In this document: one piece after another, positions 13,929 to 22,114 of the stretch
Numbering within the stretch: position 1 is the stretch's first letter
Layout: each line of letters opens with the position of its first letter
Assembly (NCBI GenBank): GCA_046735355.1
Contig: JBKPTC010000041.1
Span: 1-28,640 of the forward strand
Source of the DNA: DATAEU01 sp046735355
GTDB taxonomy: Bacteria; Actinomycetota; UBA4738; HRBIN12
Direction: 5' to 3'
Length of the DNA stretch: 28,640 bases
Program-made: the position numbers and the translations under genes
Notes under the pieces: generated by a model
The model's input: only the letters and a program-made list of their open reading frames with translations
What the model was told of the DNA's origin: nothing
The model's database searches: none

Positions 13929-14965
13929 TGCGTGCCGCGATGCTTCGTCGAACCCTCGTCTCGACGGCGGTGGTCGCGCTCGTCGCCGTCGGCTGCGCCG
14001 GGTCGACGCAGCGTGCGCGGGGAAGCGCGGACGTGCTTCGGCTGGGCGTGTTCGCGACGCTGACGCACGGCGTCGCGCAGGTCGGTCTCGGCTCGGGCAT
14101 CTTCCAGCGGACGCTCGGAGACACGCAGATCCGTCCGACGGTGTTCCACTCGGGCGCCGAGGCAAGCATTGCCCTGCTCTCCGGCGGCCTCGACGCGACG
14201 TTCATCGGGCCGTGGCCGGCGGCGTCGCTGTATCTGCGGTCCGGTGACGTCGCGATCGTGTCGGGTGCGGCCGACGGCGGCGCGTCGCTCGTCGCTCGGA
14301 GCGCCGCCGGCATCGAGCGGCCGGCCGACCTCGCCGGAACGCGCATCGCGATCCCGGGGCTCGGCAACTCACAGGACCTCACGCTCCGCACGTGGCTGCA
14401 CCGGCACGGGCTCGCGGCTGCCGACGAGGGTGGAACCGTTTCGATCGTCCCGGTCGATCCCGCGGAGCTACCGCAGCTGTTCCGGTTGGGCCGCGTCGAC
14501 GCGGCGTGGGCGCCCGAGCCGTATCCCACGGCGCTCGTGTCGTCCGGGCTCGCACGCCGGCTGGCCGGCGGCTCCGATCCCAGCGCCGCCCTGCTCGTCT
14601 CCTCGGCGTACCTGGCGGCGCACCCGGAGGTCGTGCGCCGCCTCGTCGAGGCCGAGGTGCAGACGATCGAGTTCATGCGGAGCGAGCCGGAGGCCGCGAT
14701 GTCGATCGCGTCCCACCGGCTCGTGGCGGACGGCGCGCCTGCGATGCCCGCCGATGTGATCGCCTCCGCCTGGGAGCGCGTCTCGTTCACCTGGGACGTC
14801 GATCCCGACGCGATGGTCCGGACGGGCCGCGAGGCGTACGCGCTCGGGCTCCTGTCGGATCCGCCGAGCGGGCTGCTCGGCATCTATCGCCTTGACGTGC
14901 TGAACGCCGTCCTCAACGATGACGGCCTGCCGCCCGTTTCCGAACCCTCGCAGGCGCTCTCATGA
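13925..14965 (+). CDS. ABC transporter substrate-binding lipoprotein (SsuA/TauA/NMT1 type)
   Basis: Binding protein of the second importer in this operon. 346 residues. A lipoprotein signal (TLVSTAVVALVAVGC, lipidated Cys near 24) leads into an NMT1/SsuA-like domain: LRLGVFATLTHGVAQVGLGSGIFQRTLG, EASIALLSGGLDATFIGPWPAASLYLRSG, GIERPADLAGTRIAIPGLGNSQDLTLRTWL and GRVDAAWAPEPYPTALV. The family imports sulfonates, taurine, nitrate or thiamine precursors. Placement directly after the sulfate transporter argues for an organosulfur compound, but the substrate is inferred from context only. Its ATG overlaps the stop of the short YezD frame and its TGA overlaps the next ATG, four bases each. Confidence 0.88.
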   Translation: MMRAAMLRRTLVSTAVVALVAVGCAGSTQRARGSADVLRLGVFATLTHGVAQVGLGSGIFQRTLGDTQIRPTVFHSGAEASIALLSGGLDATFIGPWPAASLYLRSGDVAIVSGAADGGASLVARSAAGIERPADLAGTRIAIPGLGNSQDLTLRTWLHRHGLAAADEGGTVSIVPVDPAELPQLFRLGRVDAAWAPEPYPTALVSSGLARRLAGGSDPSAALLVSSAYLAAHPEVVRRLVEAEVQTIEFMRSEPEAAMSIASHRLVADGAPAMPADVIASAWERVSFTWDVDPDAMVRTGREAYALGLLSDPPSGLLGIYRLDVLNAVLNDDGLPPVSEPSQALS

Positions 14966-15810
14966 GGATGCCCCAGCTTCGCCTCGTGCCGGACCCATCG
15001 GGCGCGCCGGCTCCGACCAAGGTGTCGCTCCGCGGCGTCTCGAAGACGTACGTGCAGGGGACCGGCGAGCTCGTGCCGGCGATCGAGGACGTGTCGTTCG
15101 ACGTCGCCGAGGGCGAGTTCGTCTGTCTGGTGGGCCCGTCGGGATCGGGGAAGTCGACCGTGTTGAACCTGATCGCGGGCCTGGACCGGCCCGATCGAGG
15201 CGACGTCCTCGTCGACGGCCGTCCGGTCGGCGCTCCGGGGCCGGATCGCGCCCTGTTGTTCCAGGAGCCGTCGCTGTTCCCGTGGATGAGCGTCGTGCGC
15301 AACGTCGAGTTCGCGCTCGAGCTCGCCGGACAGCCGCGCGCCGATCGGCGCGACATCGCGCTGGCGTGGCTCGAGAAAGTGCATCTGTCGCGTTTCGTGA
15401 ACGCGCGGCCGCACGAGCTCTCGCCAGGCATGCGGCAGCGTGCGGCGCTCGCTCGCGCGCTCGCGTGTCAGCCGAGCGTGCTCTTGGCCGACGAGCCGTT
15501 CGGCGCGCTCGATGCGCAGGCGCGCGAGATGCTGCAGCGGGAGCTCCAGTCGGTGTGGCTCGAGACGCGGAACACGCTCGTGTTCGTGACGCACAACGTC
15601 CGCGAGGCCGTGTTCCTGGCCGATCGCGTGTTGTTGATGTCGGCTCGGCCGGGTCGGCTGCTCGCCGAGCACCGGATCTCCTCGCCGCGCCCGCGCGACT
15701 TCGAGGACGTGCTTCTGTCGAAGGTCGTCGCCGACGTGCACGACCAGCTGCTGAGGGAGGTGGACGACGCTGTCGAGGCTGAGGGCGATCTTCGCCCAGA
15801 TCTGGCCTAG
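14962..15810 (+). CDS. ABC transporter ATP-binding protein (SsuB/TauB type)
   Basis: ATPase of the sulfonate/taurine/nitrate-type importer. 282 residues, with Walker A GPSGSGKST (58-66), Q-loop Gln101 in LLFQEPSLFPWMSVVRNVEF, signature LSPGMRQRAALARAL (153-167), Walker B VLLADEPFGALDA (173-185) and switch His211 (VFVTHNVREAVFLADRV). The second glycine of the usual LSGGM signature is replaced by proline, a modest variation seen at a normally conserved spot. The QEPSLFPW Q-loop is typical of this subfamily. There is a short C-terminal extension after the ATPase core. It overlaps the binding-protein gene by four bases, and the permease gene probably begins within its last 41 bases. Confidence 0.92.
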   Translation: MRMPQLRLVPDPSGAPAPTKVSLRGVSKTYVQGTGELVPAIEDVSFDVAEGEFVCLVGPSGSGKSTVLNLIAGLDRPDRGDVLVDGRPVGAPGPDRALLFQEPSLFPWMSVVRNVEFALELAGQPRADRRDIALAWLEKVHLSRFVNARPHELSPGMRQRAALARALACQPSVLLADEPFGALDAQAREMLQRELQSVWLETRNTLVFVTHNVREAVFLADRVLLMSARPGRLLAEHRISSPRPRDFEDVLLSKVVADVHDQLLREVDDAVEAEGDLRPDLA

Positions 15811-16552
15811 GGTCGCGATCGTCGCCGTGATCGTCGCCGTCTGGGGCGCCATCGTCGCGACCGGGTACTGGAACCGCGTCATCCTGCCCTCGCCCGACGA
15901 GGTCTGGACATCGCTCACCTCGCATCTGACGGGGCCGCAGGGCCTCCTGATCGCGGCGGAGCGGAGCATCTTCCGTCTGTTCATCGGCCTCGTCGTCGCG
16001 ATCGCGGTCGGGACGCCGATCGGGATCGCGATGGCGGCGTCGAGGATCGTGCAGCGGAGCGTCGGCAGCGTGATGGTCGGTCTGCAGGCGCTGCCGCCGA
16101 TCTCGTGGCTGCCGATCGCGATCGTGTGGTTCGGGTTCACCGAGCGCGCGGTCGTGTTCGTCGTGATCGTCGGCGCGCTTCCGGCGGTGGCGATCGCCAC
16201 CGCCGCGGCGCTCCGGCTGGTCGCGCCCTCGTACATCAGGACGGGACGAACGCTCGGCGCGAGCGGGTGGGGGCTGTACTCGCGCGTGGTGCTGCCGGCC
16301 GCGGTCCCCGGCTACCTAGCCGGGCTGCAGCAGGCGTGGGCGATCGCGTGGCGCGCGCTCCTCGCGGCCGAGGTCCTTCAGACCGGCGCCCGCGGGCTCG
16401 GACATCTCATCTTCAGGGCGGGGAGCCAGCTCGACACGCCGCTGGTGCTCGCGACGATGATCGTCATCATGACGGTCGGCGTCGGCATCGATCTGTTGTT
16501 CTCGGCGGTCGATCGTCGCGTGCGCGCCCGCTGGGGGCTCGTCGTCGCCTAG
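15770..16552 (+). CDS. ABC transporter permease (SsuC/TauC type), probable CTG start
   Basis: Membrane subunit of the second importer, about 260 residues. Landmarks are VILPSPDEVWTSLTSHL, the family's RSIFRLFIGLVVAIAVGTPIGIAMA, LPPISWLPIAIVWFGFTERAVVFVVIVGALPA, the EAA-type loop TGRTLGASGWGLYSRVVLPAAVPGYLAGL and WRALLAAEVLQTGARGLGHLI. The only normal start codon in frame is GTG 15827, which would cut into the first transmembrane helix. The frame opens at 15755 with GGGAGG (15755-15760), and a CTG at 15770 lies nine bases beyond, giving a proper N-terminus LSRLRAIFAQIWPRVAIVAV before helix 1. I therefore place the start at 15770, overlapping the ATPase gene by 41 bases. Confidence 0.85.
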   Translation: MSRLRAIFAQIWPRVAIVAVIVAVWGAIVATGYWNRVILPSPDEVWTSLTSHLTGPQGLLIAAERSIFRLFIGLVVAIAVGTPIGIAMAASRIVQRSVGSVMVGLQALPPISWLPIAIVWFGFTERAVVFVVIVGALPAVAIATAAALRLVAPSYIRTGRTLGASGWGLYSRVVLPAAVPGYLAGLQQAWAIAWRALLAAEVLQTGARGLGHLIFRAGSQLDTPLVLATMIVIMTVGVGIDLLFSAVDRRVRARWGLVVA

Positions 16553-16556
16553 CGCC

Positions 16557-16579
16557 AACTAGCCCATGCTGGACTAGTT
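16557..16579. terminator. Possible small bidirectional terminator hairpin
   Basis: AACTAG and CTAGTT flank an 11-base loop in the 21-base gap between the convergent permease and pncB genes; the right arm includes the pncB stop codon. The stem is only 6 bp and AT-rich, with no clear T tract, so this is weak. Confidence 0.25.
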
Positions 16580-17905
16580 CGGCATGCCGGCGCGACGGAG
16601 CACGTCGGACCGGGTCTCGTCGGTCAGCCGACGGAGTGCGTCCGACAGCGCCGGCTGCGGGCCCTCGGGGTTCTCCAGGCGCTTCGCCCGCTCGGGCACG
16701 CGGACGAGGTCCGCCTCGAACAGCCGGCGCGCCGCGGCGAGATCTCGTCGAGGCCCGGTTCGGCGGCCTTCCCGCATCACGGGCACCAGCATCGGCTCGG
16801 AGCGGCCGGGCGGCGGCTCCGTCCGCAGGCCGATGACGTCGCCCGCCGGACCGCGGAACACTTGCTTGCGACCGGGCTCGGTCGCCTTCGAGGCGGAGAG
16901 CTTGAGGACGGGCCGCCCGTCGAACTCGACGAGCTTGTACACCGAGTCGAGGTAGGGCGCGTCGGCCGAGACGCCGACACGCGTGCCGACGCCGAACGCG
17001 TCGATCGGCGCGCCGGCGCGGACCAGGCGGTCGACCTCGATCTCGTCGAGTCCGCCGCTCGCGAAGATCCGGACGTCGGGCAGGCCGGCGCGGTCGAGGA
17101 TCGCGCGCGCCTGACGCGACAGCGAATCGAGGTCGCCGCTGTCCAGCCGCACGCCGAGGTTGCGCACGAGCCCCAGCTCGCGGATCACCTCGATCGCGGT
17201 TCGAACGCCGTTGAGCGTGTCGTACGTGTCGACGAGGAACGTCGTCTGGTCCGGGAAGTCCTTCGCGAACGCTCGGAAGGCGTCGGCCTCGGACGCGAAC
17301 GACTCGATGTACGAGTGCGCCATCGTTCCGGCCGCGCGAAGACCGTATCGACGGGCGGCCTCGACGTTGCTCGTCGCCGAGAAGCCCACCATCGCGGTCG
17401 TCCGCGCGACCGCCATGGCTGCGTCGGCGCCCTGCGTGCGTCGGAAAGCGAAGTCCACGATCTGCCGGTCGCGAGCGGCGATCCGGCATCGCGCGGCCTT
17501 CGAGGCGATCGTCGTCTGGAACGTCACGATGTTCAACAGGTACGTCTCGACGACCTGCGCGATCGGGATCGGCGCCGTAATCTCGATGAGCGGCTCGTCG
17601 GCGAACACGATGCGTCCCTCCGGGATCGCCCAGACCTCGCCCCCGAACCGGAGGTCGCGGAACCGCTCGATCGCGTCGGCGGAGAAGTTGAGTCCGTCGC
17701 GCAGGTACGCGAGGTCGTCCTCGTCGAACGCGAACCCCTCGAGGAAGTCGAGGCACGGCTCGAGCCCGGCGGCGACGAGGAAGCCGCGGTTCGCCGGAAG
17801 GTTGCGAACGAAGAGGCTGAACGTCGCCTCCTGTCGCATGTCGCGGCGCAGATAGCTCGCCGCCATGTTGAGCTCGTACAGGTCGGTGTGCAGGGCCAGT
17901 CCCAT
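16574..17905 (-). CDS. pncB: Nicotinate phosphoribosyltransferase
   Basis: Converts nicotinate and PRPP to nicotinate mononucleotide, driven by ATP, in the Preiss-Handler NAD salvage route. 443 residues, normal for the family. Visible landmarks are LHTDLYELNMAASYLR at the N-terminus, the VRNLPANRGFLVAAGLEPCLDFLEGF block, SKAARCRIAARDRQIVDFAFRRTQGADAA, the region around the autophosphorylated histidine (AGTMAHSYIESFASE), FLVDTYDTLNGVRTAI, VRLDSGDLDSLSRQAR and ASGGLDEIEVDRLVRAGAPIDAFGVGT, all typical. It lies 46 bases after the small copper-associated gene on the same strand. A TAGGCT box (minus strand, 17914-17919) eight bases before the ATG and the lack of a Shine-Dalgarno sequence suggest its own leaderless promoter. 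Confidence 0.95.
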   Translation of the reverse strand: MGLALHTDLYELNMAASYLRRDMRQEATFSLFVRNLPANRGFLVAAGLEPCLDFLEGFAFDEDDLAYLRDGLNFSADAIERFRDLRFGGEVWAIPEGRIVFADEPLIEITAPIPIAQVVETYLLNIVTFQTTIASKAARCRIAARDRQIVDFAFRRTQGADAAMAVARTTAMVGFSATSNVEAARRYGLRAAGTMAHSYIESFASEADAFRAFAKDFPDQTTFLVDTYDTLNGVRTAIEVIRELGLVRNLGVRLDSGDLDSLSRQARAILDRAGLPDVRIFASGGLDEIEVDRLVRAGAPIDAFGVGTRVGVSADAPYLDSVYKLVEFDGRPVLKLSASKATEPGRKQVFRGPAGDVIGLRTEPPPGRSEPMLVPVMREGRRTGPRRDLAAARRLFEADLVRVPERAKRLENPEGPQPALSDALRRLTDETRSDVLRRAGMPN

Positions 17906-17913
17906 CGGGGCAG

Positions 17914-17919
17914 AGCCTA
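17914..17919 (-). promoter_or_regulatory. -10-like TAGGCT before pncB
   Basis: TAGGCT on the minus strand, eight bases upstream of the ATG; no Shine-Dalgarno sequence lies between. Suggests a leaderless pncB mRNA separate from the copper genes. Confidence 0.38.
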
Positions 17920-17951
17920 GCGGTGGACCGCTCTCGTCAGCGCGCCGACGG

Positions 17952-18395
17952 TCAGCTCGATGCGGGAGTAACCATCATGCGCTCGCCCGGCGACATGCAC
18001 GGAACGTCCATCATGCGATGGTTGTGCCGTACCGTGAGCGTGTCGCCGTTCGCCAGCATGAGCACGTTCTCGCAGTGTGAGACACCGGCTGCGTCCGGCG
18101 CGCAGTTCGAGTCGGACAGCACCCGGGCGCTCATCGGGTGGCCCGGCATCGATCCCACGAGCAGCGACGCGACCAGTGCCGACCCGGGCGCGGAGATCGC
18201 GTCGGTTCCCTCCGGCTCCACGACGAGCGTTCGCACGTCCGTCGAGACGACGGGATCGTGACGCACCGCGGTCGACCGCGTGGTGTCGGGTGACGCCGTC
18301 GCGACGACGATCACGCCGGCGACGCCGGCGAGCGCGAGCACGAAGAACGCGATCAGACCGGCTGAGCTCGTGCGTATCCGGCGGGTCGTCGCCAC
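17952..18395 (-). CDS. Membrane-anchored Cys/His/Met-rich protein next to the copper ATPase
   Basis: A 147-residue protein. A short basic N-terminus, one transmembrane helix (about 11-34, SAGLIAFFVLALAGVAGVIVV) and an outside domain. The C-terminal ~50 residues are dense in potential metal ligands: Cys98, His107-Cys108, His124, His126, Met128-Met129, Cys133-Met134 and Met140-Met141, within a small beta-rich core (ENVLMLANGDTLTVRHNH). It lies 99 bases downstream of the CopB-type ATPase on the same strand, so a role as an extracytoplasmic copper-binding partner is a reasonable inference. The start is GTG 18395, with GGGAGAG six to seven bases before it; an in-frame ATG at 18452 adds 19 residues that look non-native. 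No named family recognised. Confidence 0.75.
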   Translation of the reverse strand: MATTRRIRTSSAGLIAFFVLALAGVAGVIVVATASPDTTRSTAVRHDPVVSTDVRTLVVEPEGTDAISAPGSALVASLLVGSMPGHPMSARVLSDSNCAPDAAGVSHCENVLMLANGDTLTVRHNHRMMDVPCMSPGERMMVTPASS

Positions 18396-18494
18396 GGTCT
18401 CTCCCGTCGTCGAACCGACACTGCGATGCTGCCTCGTCCCCGGCGCTCGCACCCGGTCCGATGGACCCGGCCACTTCGGGCCGTCCGTCGGCGT

Positions 18495-20618
18495 TTACCC
18501 GTTGACGTGCGACTCCGGGTCGAGATCCAGGCGCCGGAGGGTGAGCGCGTTCAGTGCGACGATGATCGTGGAGGCGCTCATCGCGAGAGCGCCGACGGCC
18601 GGCGGAAGCACGAACCCGATCGGGGCCAGGATGCCGGCCGCTAGGGGGATCGCGACGGCGTTGTAGCCGACGGCCCAGCCCAGGTTCTGGACCATCTTCT
18701 TGTAGCTGGCGATCGAGAGCCGCCGTACCGCCACGACGCCGCGCGGGTCGTCGCTGGCCAGGATGACGCCGGCGGACTCGATCGCGACGTCGGTGCCGGC
18801 GCCGATCGCGATCCCGACGTCGGCACGCGCGAGCGCCGGGGCGTCGTTCACGCCGTCGCCGACCATCGCGACGCTGTGGCCTTCGCCTTCGAGCTCCGCG
18901 ACCTTGCCGGCCTTGTCCTGCGGCAGGACCTCCGCCATGACGTCGTCGACGCCGGCGTCGTGCGCAACCGCCGTCGCGACCTCGCGCGCGTCGCCCGTGA
19001 TCATGACGGACCGCACGCCCTCGTGGTGGAGCTCACGGACGGCCTCGACCGACTCGGGACGAAGCTCGTCCTCGACCTCGATCGCGCCGATGACGGTCCG
19101 GCCGCGGACGACGTACAGGACCGTCGCGCCTCGATCGCGCCACGCCCGGGTTCGGGTGCCGAGCTCCTCGGGCTCGTCGAGGTCGAGCGCTCGGAGCAGC
19201 GCCGGGCCGCCGATGTCGACGCGGGAGCCGTCGACGAGTGCGGCGACGCCGCGCCCGGTCGTCGACCGGAAGTTCGACGCCGCCGGGATCCGACCCACGC
19301 GTTGGGCGGCGGCGACGATCGCCCGGCCGAGCGGGTGCTCGCTGCTCGCCTCGACGGCGGCCGCCAACATCAGCACGTCGTCGTCGCGGAGCGCGCCGGC
19401 GACTTCGCGGACTGCGGGCGCTCCCCTCGTCAGCGTCCCGGTCTTGTCGAAGAGAACCGTGTCGACCGTTCGCATCTCCTCGAGCGCGAGCCGGTCCTTG
19501 ACGAGGATGCCGTGACGCGCGGCGACGCTCGTCGAGATCGAGACGACGAGCGGAACCGCGAGCCCGAGCGCGTGGGGGCACGAGATGACGAGCACCGTCA
19601 CGGTGCGTTCGACGGCCTCGGCCGTCGTGCCGACGATGGTCCAGATGACGAACGTCAACATCCCGACGGCCACCGCGATGTAGAAGAGGACGGCGGCGGC
19701 GCGGTCGGCGAGCGTCTGCGCGCGCGACCTCGACGCCTGCGCCGTCGCGACGAGCCGGCGGATGCCGGCGAGCGCCGTGTCCTCGCCGACGGCATCGACG
19801 TGGACGCGGACGGCGTCGTCGATCGAGACCGTTCCGGCGACCACGCGATCCCCCACGTCGCGCCACACCGGCCGGGACTCGCCGGTGATCGTCGACTCGT
19901 CGAAGTGCGCTCGTCCGTCAGAGATCGTTCCGTCCGCGGGGACACGGGCGCCGGGGCGCACGAGGACCGTGTCGTCCGGCCGGAGCCGGCTGACGGGCAC
20001 CGTTTGGATGTGGTCGCCGTGAACGATCTCGGCATCGTCCGGGAGAAGTTCGGCGAGGGCGTCCAACGCGCTCGACGCCTGCCCGATGGCGCGCATCTCC
20101 TGCCAGTGCCCGAGCAGCATCACGTCGATGAGCAACGCCAGCTCCCACCAGAACTCGAGGTTCAGTAGGCCGAGCTCCGACGCGAAGCTCGCGAGGAACG
20201 CCACCACGATCGCGAGCGAGATCAGGAGCATCATCCCGGGGAGCCGGTCGCGGATCTCGCGGACCGCGCCGGCTAGGAACGGCCGCGCGCCGTAGACGAA
20301 CAGGATCGTGCCGAGGATCGCCGGGACCCGATCCGAGAGCGGGAACGCGGGCGCCGAGTAGCCGAGCCAGTCCTCGATCATGTCCGACCAGAAGAGGATC
20401 GGAAGCGTCAGCAGCGCGCACAGCCAGAACCGGTCGCGGAACATCGCGACGCTGTGCCCCGCGTGCTTGTCGTGGCCGGCGTGTCCCTCGTCAGCGGGAG
20501 GCTCGCCGTATCCGGCGTGGCGATCGTGTCCCACCCGCTCGTTTGAGGCGTGCTCGAGCTCCTCGACGCGCTCGAGGCCGGCCCTCGCGCCCTGGCCGTC
20601 GTATCCCGTGTGGTCCAT
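18495..20618 (-). CDS. copB: Copper-translocating P-type ATPase, CopB (P1B-3) type
   Basis: Exports copper (classically Cu2+/Cu+ or Ag+) from the cytoplasm at the expense of ATP. 707 residues. The His-rich N-terminus (HDRHAGYG, HAGHDKHAGH, about 30-55) replaces the CxxC metal domain of CopA. Also visible are the actuator TGES (245-248), the transmembrane metal motif CPH (347-349), phosphorylation DKTGT (391-395), SEHPLGRA in the nucleotide-binding domain, and the hinge GDGVNDAP. The last two helices have GYNAVAIPLAAG and MSASTIIVALNA, the P1B-3 signatures. The start is ATG 20618, with GAGGAG nine bases before. The same frame is open far upstream but only antisense to the agmatinase gene. The small Cys/His/Met-rich gene follows. 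Confidence 0.95.
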   Translation of the reverse strand: MDHTGYDGQGARAGLERVEELEHASNERVGHDRHAGYGEPPADEGHAGHDKHAGHSVAMFRDRFWLCALLTLPILFWSDMIEDWLGYSAPAFPLSDRVPAILGTILFVYGARPFLAGAVREIRDRLPGMMLLISLAIVVAFLASFASELGLLNLEFWWELALLIDVMLLGHWQEMRAIGQASSALDALAELLPDDAEIVHGDHIQTVPVSRLRPDDTVLVRPGARVPADGTISDGRAHFDESTITGESRPVWRDVGDRVVAGTVSIDDAVRVHVDAVGEDTALAGIRRLVATAQASRSRAQTLADRAAAVLFYIAVAVGMLTFVIWTIVGTTAEAVERTVTVLVISCPHALGLAVPLVVSISTSVAARHGILVKDRLALEEMRTVDTVLFDKTGTLTRGAPAVREVAGALRDDDVLMLAAAVEASSEHPLGRAIVAAAQRVGRIPAASNFRSTTGRGVAALVDGSRVDIGGPALLRALDLDEPEELGTRTRAWRDRGATVLYVVRGRTVIGAIEVEDELRPESVEAVRELHHEGVRSVMITGDAREVATAVAHDAGVDDVMAEVLPQDKAGKVAELEGEGHSVAMVGDGVNDAPALARADVGIAIGAGTDVAIESAGVILASDDPRGVVAVRRLSIASYKKMVQNLGWAVGYNAVAIPLAAGILAPIGFVLPPAVGALAMSASTIIVALNALTLRRLDLDPESHVNG

Positions 20619-20735
20619 GGCAGTGACTCCTCGGATCGATCCTCTCCTCTCGAACAACATCACGCCATTCCCGCCGGTTGAGTGACTCGTCGGCCGGCGT
20701 GTACCGTTCGCGCACGCGGCAGGCCGGGAGGGGCG

Positions 20736-21767
20736 ATGGGGGATCGAGACTTCCGCATCGAGCGGAGCGAGCTTCGGGGCGAGAACGAGTTCGACGAGTT
20801 CGCACCCGACGAGCTGCCGTATCACACGGGGTGGCAGGGCTCGTTCCACAAGCTGCCGTGGGCGATCGACGAGGACTCGATCCAGACGGCGGGAGCGGAC
20901 GTCGCGATCGTCGGCGCGCCGCTCGACGACGGAACGAGCGCCCGCGCCGGCGCGCGGTTCGGGCCGCGTGCGATCCGGATGGCGCCGTACCACTGGGGCA
21001 ACGACGACGCGTGGTCGATCCAGCTCGACGTCGAGCCGTTCACGCACGTGTCGGTCGTCGACGCGGGCGACGCGCCGGTCGTCCCGACGCGCATGGAGCG
21101 CGCGCACCGCGTGATCCACGAGAAGGTCTTCCGGGTCGCGCGCGCAGGCGCGATCCCGTTCGTGCTCGGCGGCGACCACTCGATCACGTATCCGTCGGCG
21201 GCGGCGGTTGCCCGACATGCGCATCCTCGCTCGGTCGGGATCGTCCACTTCGACGCGCACGCCGACACCGGCAACGACGTGTGGGGGTCGCTGCTCTCGC
21301 ACGGCACGCCGATGCGGCGACTGATCGAGGAGGGCTGGGTCGACGGCAAGAACTTCGTGCAGATCGGACTGCGCGGCTACTGGCCCGAGAAGGCGACGTT
21401 CGACTGGATGCGCGAGCGCGGACTTCGATGGCACACGATGGTCGAGATCGAGGACCGTGGCTCGGAGGCCGTCATCGCCGATTCGATCGCCGAGGCGCTC
21501 GACGGTCCGGATGCGATCTACCTGTCGGTCGACATCGACGTCGTCGATCCGGGGACCGCGCCCGGAACGGGGACGCCCGAGCCCGGAGGGATCCTGCCGC
21601 GCGAGATGCTCCGCGCCGTTCGGCAGATCGTCGGAGCGGTCGACCTCGTCGGGATGGACATCGTCGAGGTCTCGCCCCCGTACGACAACGCCGAGGTAAC
21701 GGCGATGCTCGCGCACCGCATCGTGCTCGAGGCGGTGTCCGCGCTCGCGAAGAAGCGAGCGTCGTAA
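20736..21767 (+). CDS. Agmatinase/arginase family ureohydrolase
   Basis: Hydrolyses a guanidino compound to urea and an amine using two manganese ions. 343 residues. The metal ligands are all present: His148 (LGGDHSITYP), Asp173, His175 and Asp177 (HFDAHADTGN), Asp266 and Asp268 (SVDIDVVDPGTAPGTGTPEPGG). The N-terminal GAPLDDGTSARAGARFGPRAIR block is also typical. HADTG in place of the more common HTDT, and an acidic N-terminal extension of about 50 residues, leave the substrate open: agmatine, guanidinobutyrate or guanidinopropionate are all possible. The start at ATG 20736 follows GGGAGGGG. The metalloprotease gene follows after nine bases and then tadA, so the three may form one operon. 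It is divergent from copB. Confidence 0.9.
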   Translation: MGDRDFRIERSELRGENEFDEFAPDELPYHTGWQGSFHKLPWAIDEDSIQTAGADVAIVGAPLDDGTSARAGARFGPRAIRMAPYHWGNDDAWSIQLDVEPFTHVSVVDAGDAPVVPTRMERAHRVIHEKVFRVARAGAIPFVLGGDHSITYPSAAAVARHAHPRSVGIVHFDAHADTGNDVWGSLLSHGTPMRRLIEEGWVDGKNFVQIGLRGYWPEKATFDWMRERGLRWHTMVEIEDRGSEAVIADSIAEALDGPDAIYLSVDIDVVDPGTAPGTGTPEPGGILPREMLRAVRQIVGAVDLVGMDIVEVSPPYDNAEVTAMLAHRIVLEAVSALAKKRAS

Positions 21768-21776
21768 CCTCGTTCC

Positions 21777-22112
21777 GTGACCGATCGGTTCGAGGAGCTC
21801 GTGGCCGAGGCGCTCGACGCGCTGCCCGACTGGGTCCTCGAACGGATGGAGAACGTCGAGGTCATCGTGGAGGATCGGCCGCCGCCCCGCGAACCGCATC
21901 TGCTCGGCCGCTACCACGGCATCCCCCTGACGCAACGGTCGTACTACGCGGGCGCCCTGCCGGACACGATCACGCTCTACCGATCGACCATCGAGCGGGC
22001 CGCCCCCGACGAGGACGGGCTTCGTGCGCTGGTCGCGCACACCGTCGAGCACGAAGTGGCGCACTTCTTCGGCATCGGCGACGACCGTCTCCGCGAGCTC
22101 GACGCGTACTGA
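21777..22112 (+). CDS. Minimal metalloprotease (MMP)-like zincin
   Basis: A 111-residue metallopeptidase-family protein. The zinc site is HEVAHFFGIGDDRL: His92 and His96 as ligands, Glu93 as general base and Asp102 as third ligand, the HExxHxxGxxD arrangement of small zincins. The preceding LLGRYHGIPLTQR and ITLYRSTIER strands match the family of ~110-130-residue actinobacterial zincins. No signal peptide, so cytoplasmic. The start is GTG 21777, nine bases after the agmatinase-family stop; tadA starts two bases after its own stop. Natural substrate unknown. Confidence 0.9.
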   Translation: MTDRFEELVAEALDALPDWVLERMENVEVIVEDRPPPREPHLLGRYHGIPLTQRSYYAGALPDTITLYRSTIERAAPDEDGLRALVAHTVEHEVAHFFGIGDDRLRELDAY

Positions 22113-22114
22113 CC

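Noticed and set aside
12578..14149. A 523-residue minus-strand frame over cysA
   Set aside because: Antisense shadow of cysA and its neighbours; no recognisable domains.
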